DNA from: Acanthosepion esculentum
Lineage: Eukaryota; Mollusca; Cephalopoda; Sepiida; Sepiidae
NCBI GenBank assembly: GCA_964036315.1
Contig: OZ038482.1
Location: 13,467,434 to 13,531,433 of the forward strand
Length of the DNA: 64,000 nt
Reading direction: 5' to 3'
The position numbers and the translations under genes were made by a program. The notes beneath the pieces are model-generated. The model made no database searches and had not been told where the DNA came from. It saw nothing but the letters and a program-made list of their open reading frames with translations. Of this stretch, positions 63,929-64,000 are shown in pieces; the stretch's first letter is position 1; each line of letters starts with the position of its first letter.

Positions 63929-63930
<2 letters not shown>
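63335..63930 (+). pseudogene. possible transposase N-terminus (HTH), decayed
   Basis: Forward frame 63519-63824 ends with LELKRSIRKDPTQFIRRLGR, then GSALKSKAQ and (after a stop) KKYLKTKS. The spacing recalls the second helix-turn-helix of mariner-type transposases (I-x-x-DPxxSIRxLAREx, LKSxxxxxxxLLT). Sequence at 63335 (CACCGGGTGTAACAGC) could be its terminus. No catalytic part before the window ends. Confidence 0.4.

Positions 63931-63980
<50 letters not shown>
63931..63980. repeat. (TA)n microsatellite
   Basis: TA run near the window end. Confidence 0.97.
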
Positions 63981-63982
<2 letters not shown>

Positions 63983-64000
63983 ACTTTATTTCAATCCTTC

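Overview
The window looks like intergenic or intronic DNA from a mollusc, most likely an octopus-like cephalopod. The grounds are indirect: very long (TA)n and (CTAT)n arrays, a tRNA-derived SINE at 33.96 kb whose body resembles the known octopus/squid SINEs, and a crowd of decayed animal retroelements and Tc1/mariner elements. I could not recognise one intact host protein-coding gene. Every coding signal I can defend belongs to a transposable element and is broken by stops, frameshifts or truncation. Most of the remaining open frames are low-complexity artefacts ([13 protein letters not shown]) or chance frames.

Layout. 0-5 kb: SINE fragment, a pyrimidine-rich minisatellite, a GIY-YIG endonuclease remnant, then two palindromes carrying hammerhead-ribozyme sequences (4.2-4.74 kb). 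5-13 kb: LINE ends, a pogo/Tigger remnant, two mariner copies in inverted orientation (one inserted in another repeat) and tRNA-derived SINEs. 13-23 kb: a 5S-rRNA-headed SINE, LINE copies, Penelope-like element ends, a (CTAT)n higher-order satellite, and a LINE (19.6-21.9 kb, reverse strand, RT box YADD) that carries a solo LTR with a 5-bp target duplication and a long-TIR element. 24.1-25.4 kb: a 15-unit array of a conserved ~34-bp core alternating with (TA)n. 28-30.4 kb: a dense hub of hammerhead repeats, including a tandem pair of ribozymes spaced exactly 180 bp apart. 30.5-33.8 kb: second 5S-headed SINE, LINE copy, hAT MITE with 8-bp target duplication, AGCTGGTC minisatellite. 34-37 kb: quiet AT-rich DNA. 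38-41.1 kb: two related arrays, one a 144-bp satellite. 42.3-47.2 kb: several LINE 3' ends and a reverse-transcriptase/GIY-YIG element, all on the reverse strand. 49.8-64 kb: duplicated segments, two Tc1-like elements, an inverted pair of Penelope-like ends, more palindromes, the largest (CTAT)n array, a deleted Tc1 MITE and an 84-bp tandem repeat.

The unifying theme is self-cleaving RNA. Three loci fold by eye into complete or near-complete type I hammerhead ribozymes (4676-4735, 29342-29405, 29724-29766), with weaker neighbours at 4598-4650 and 29919-29946. More than a dozen degenerate relatives sit in palindromic repeats beside (TA)n tracts or just downstream of Penelope-type endonuclease ends. 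The 29.6-29.95 kb tandem has the form of an animal retrozyme: two ribozymes bounding a 180-bp unit that also holds a tRNA-like A/B-box promoter. Ribozyme folds were made by hand; activity is inference.
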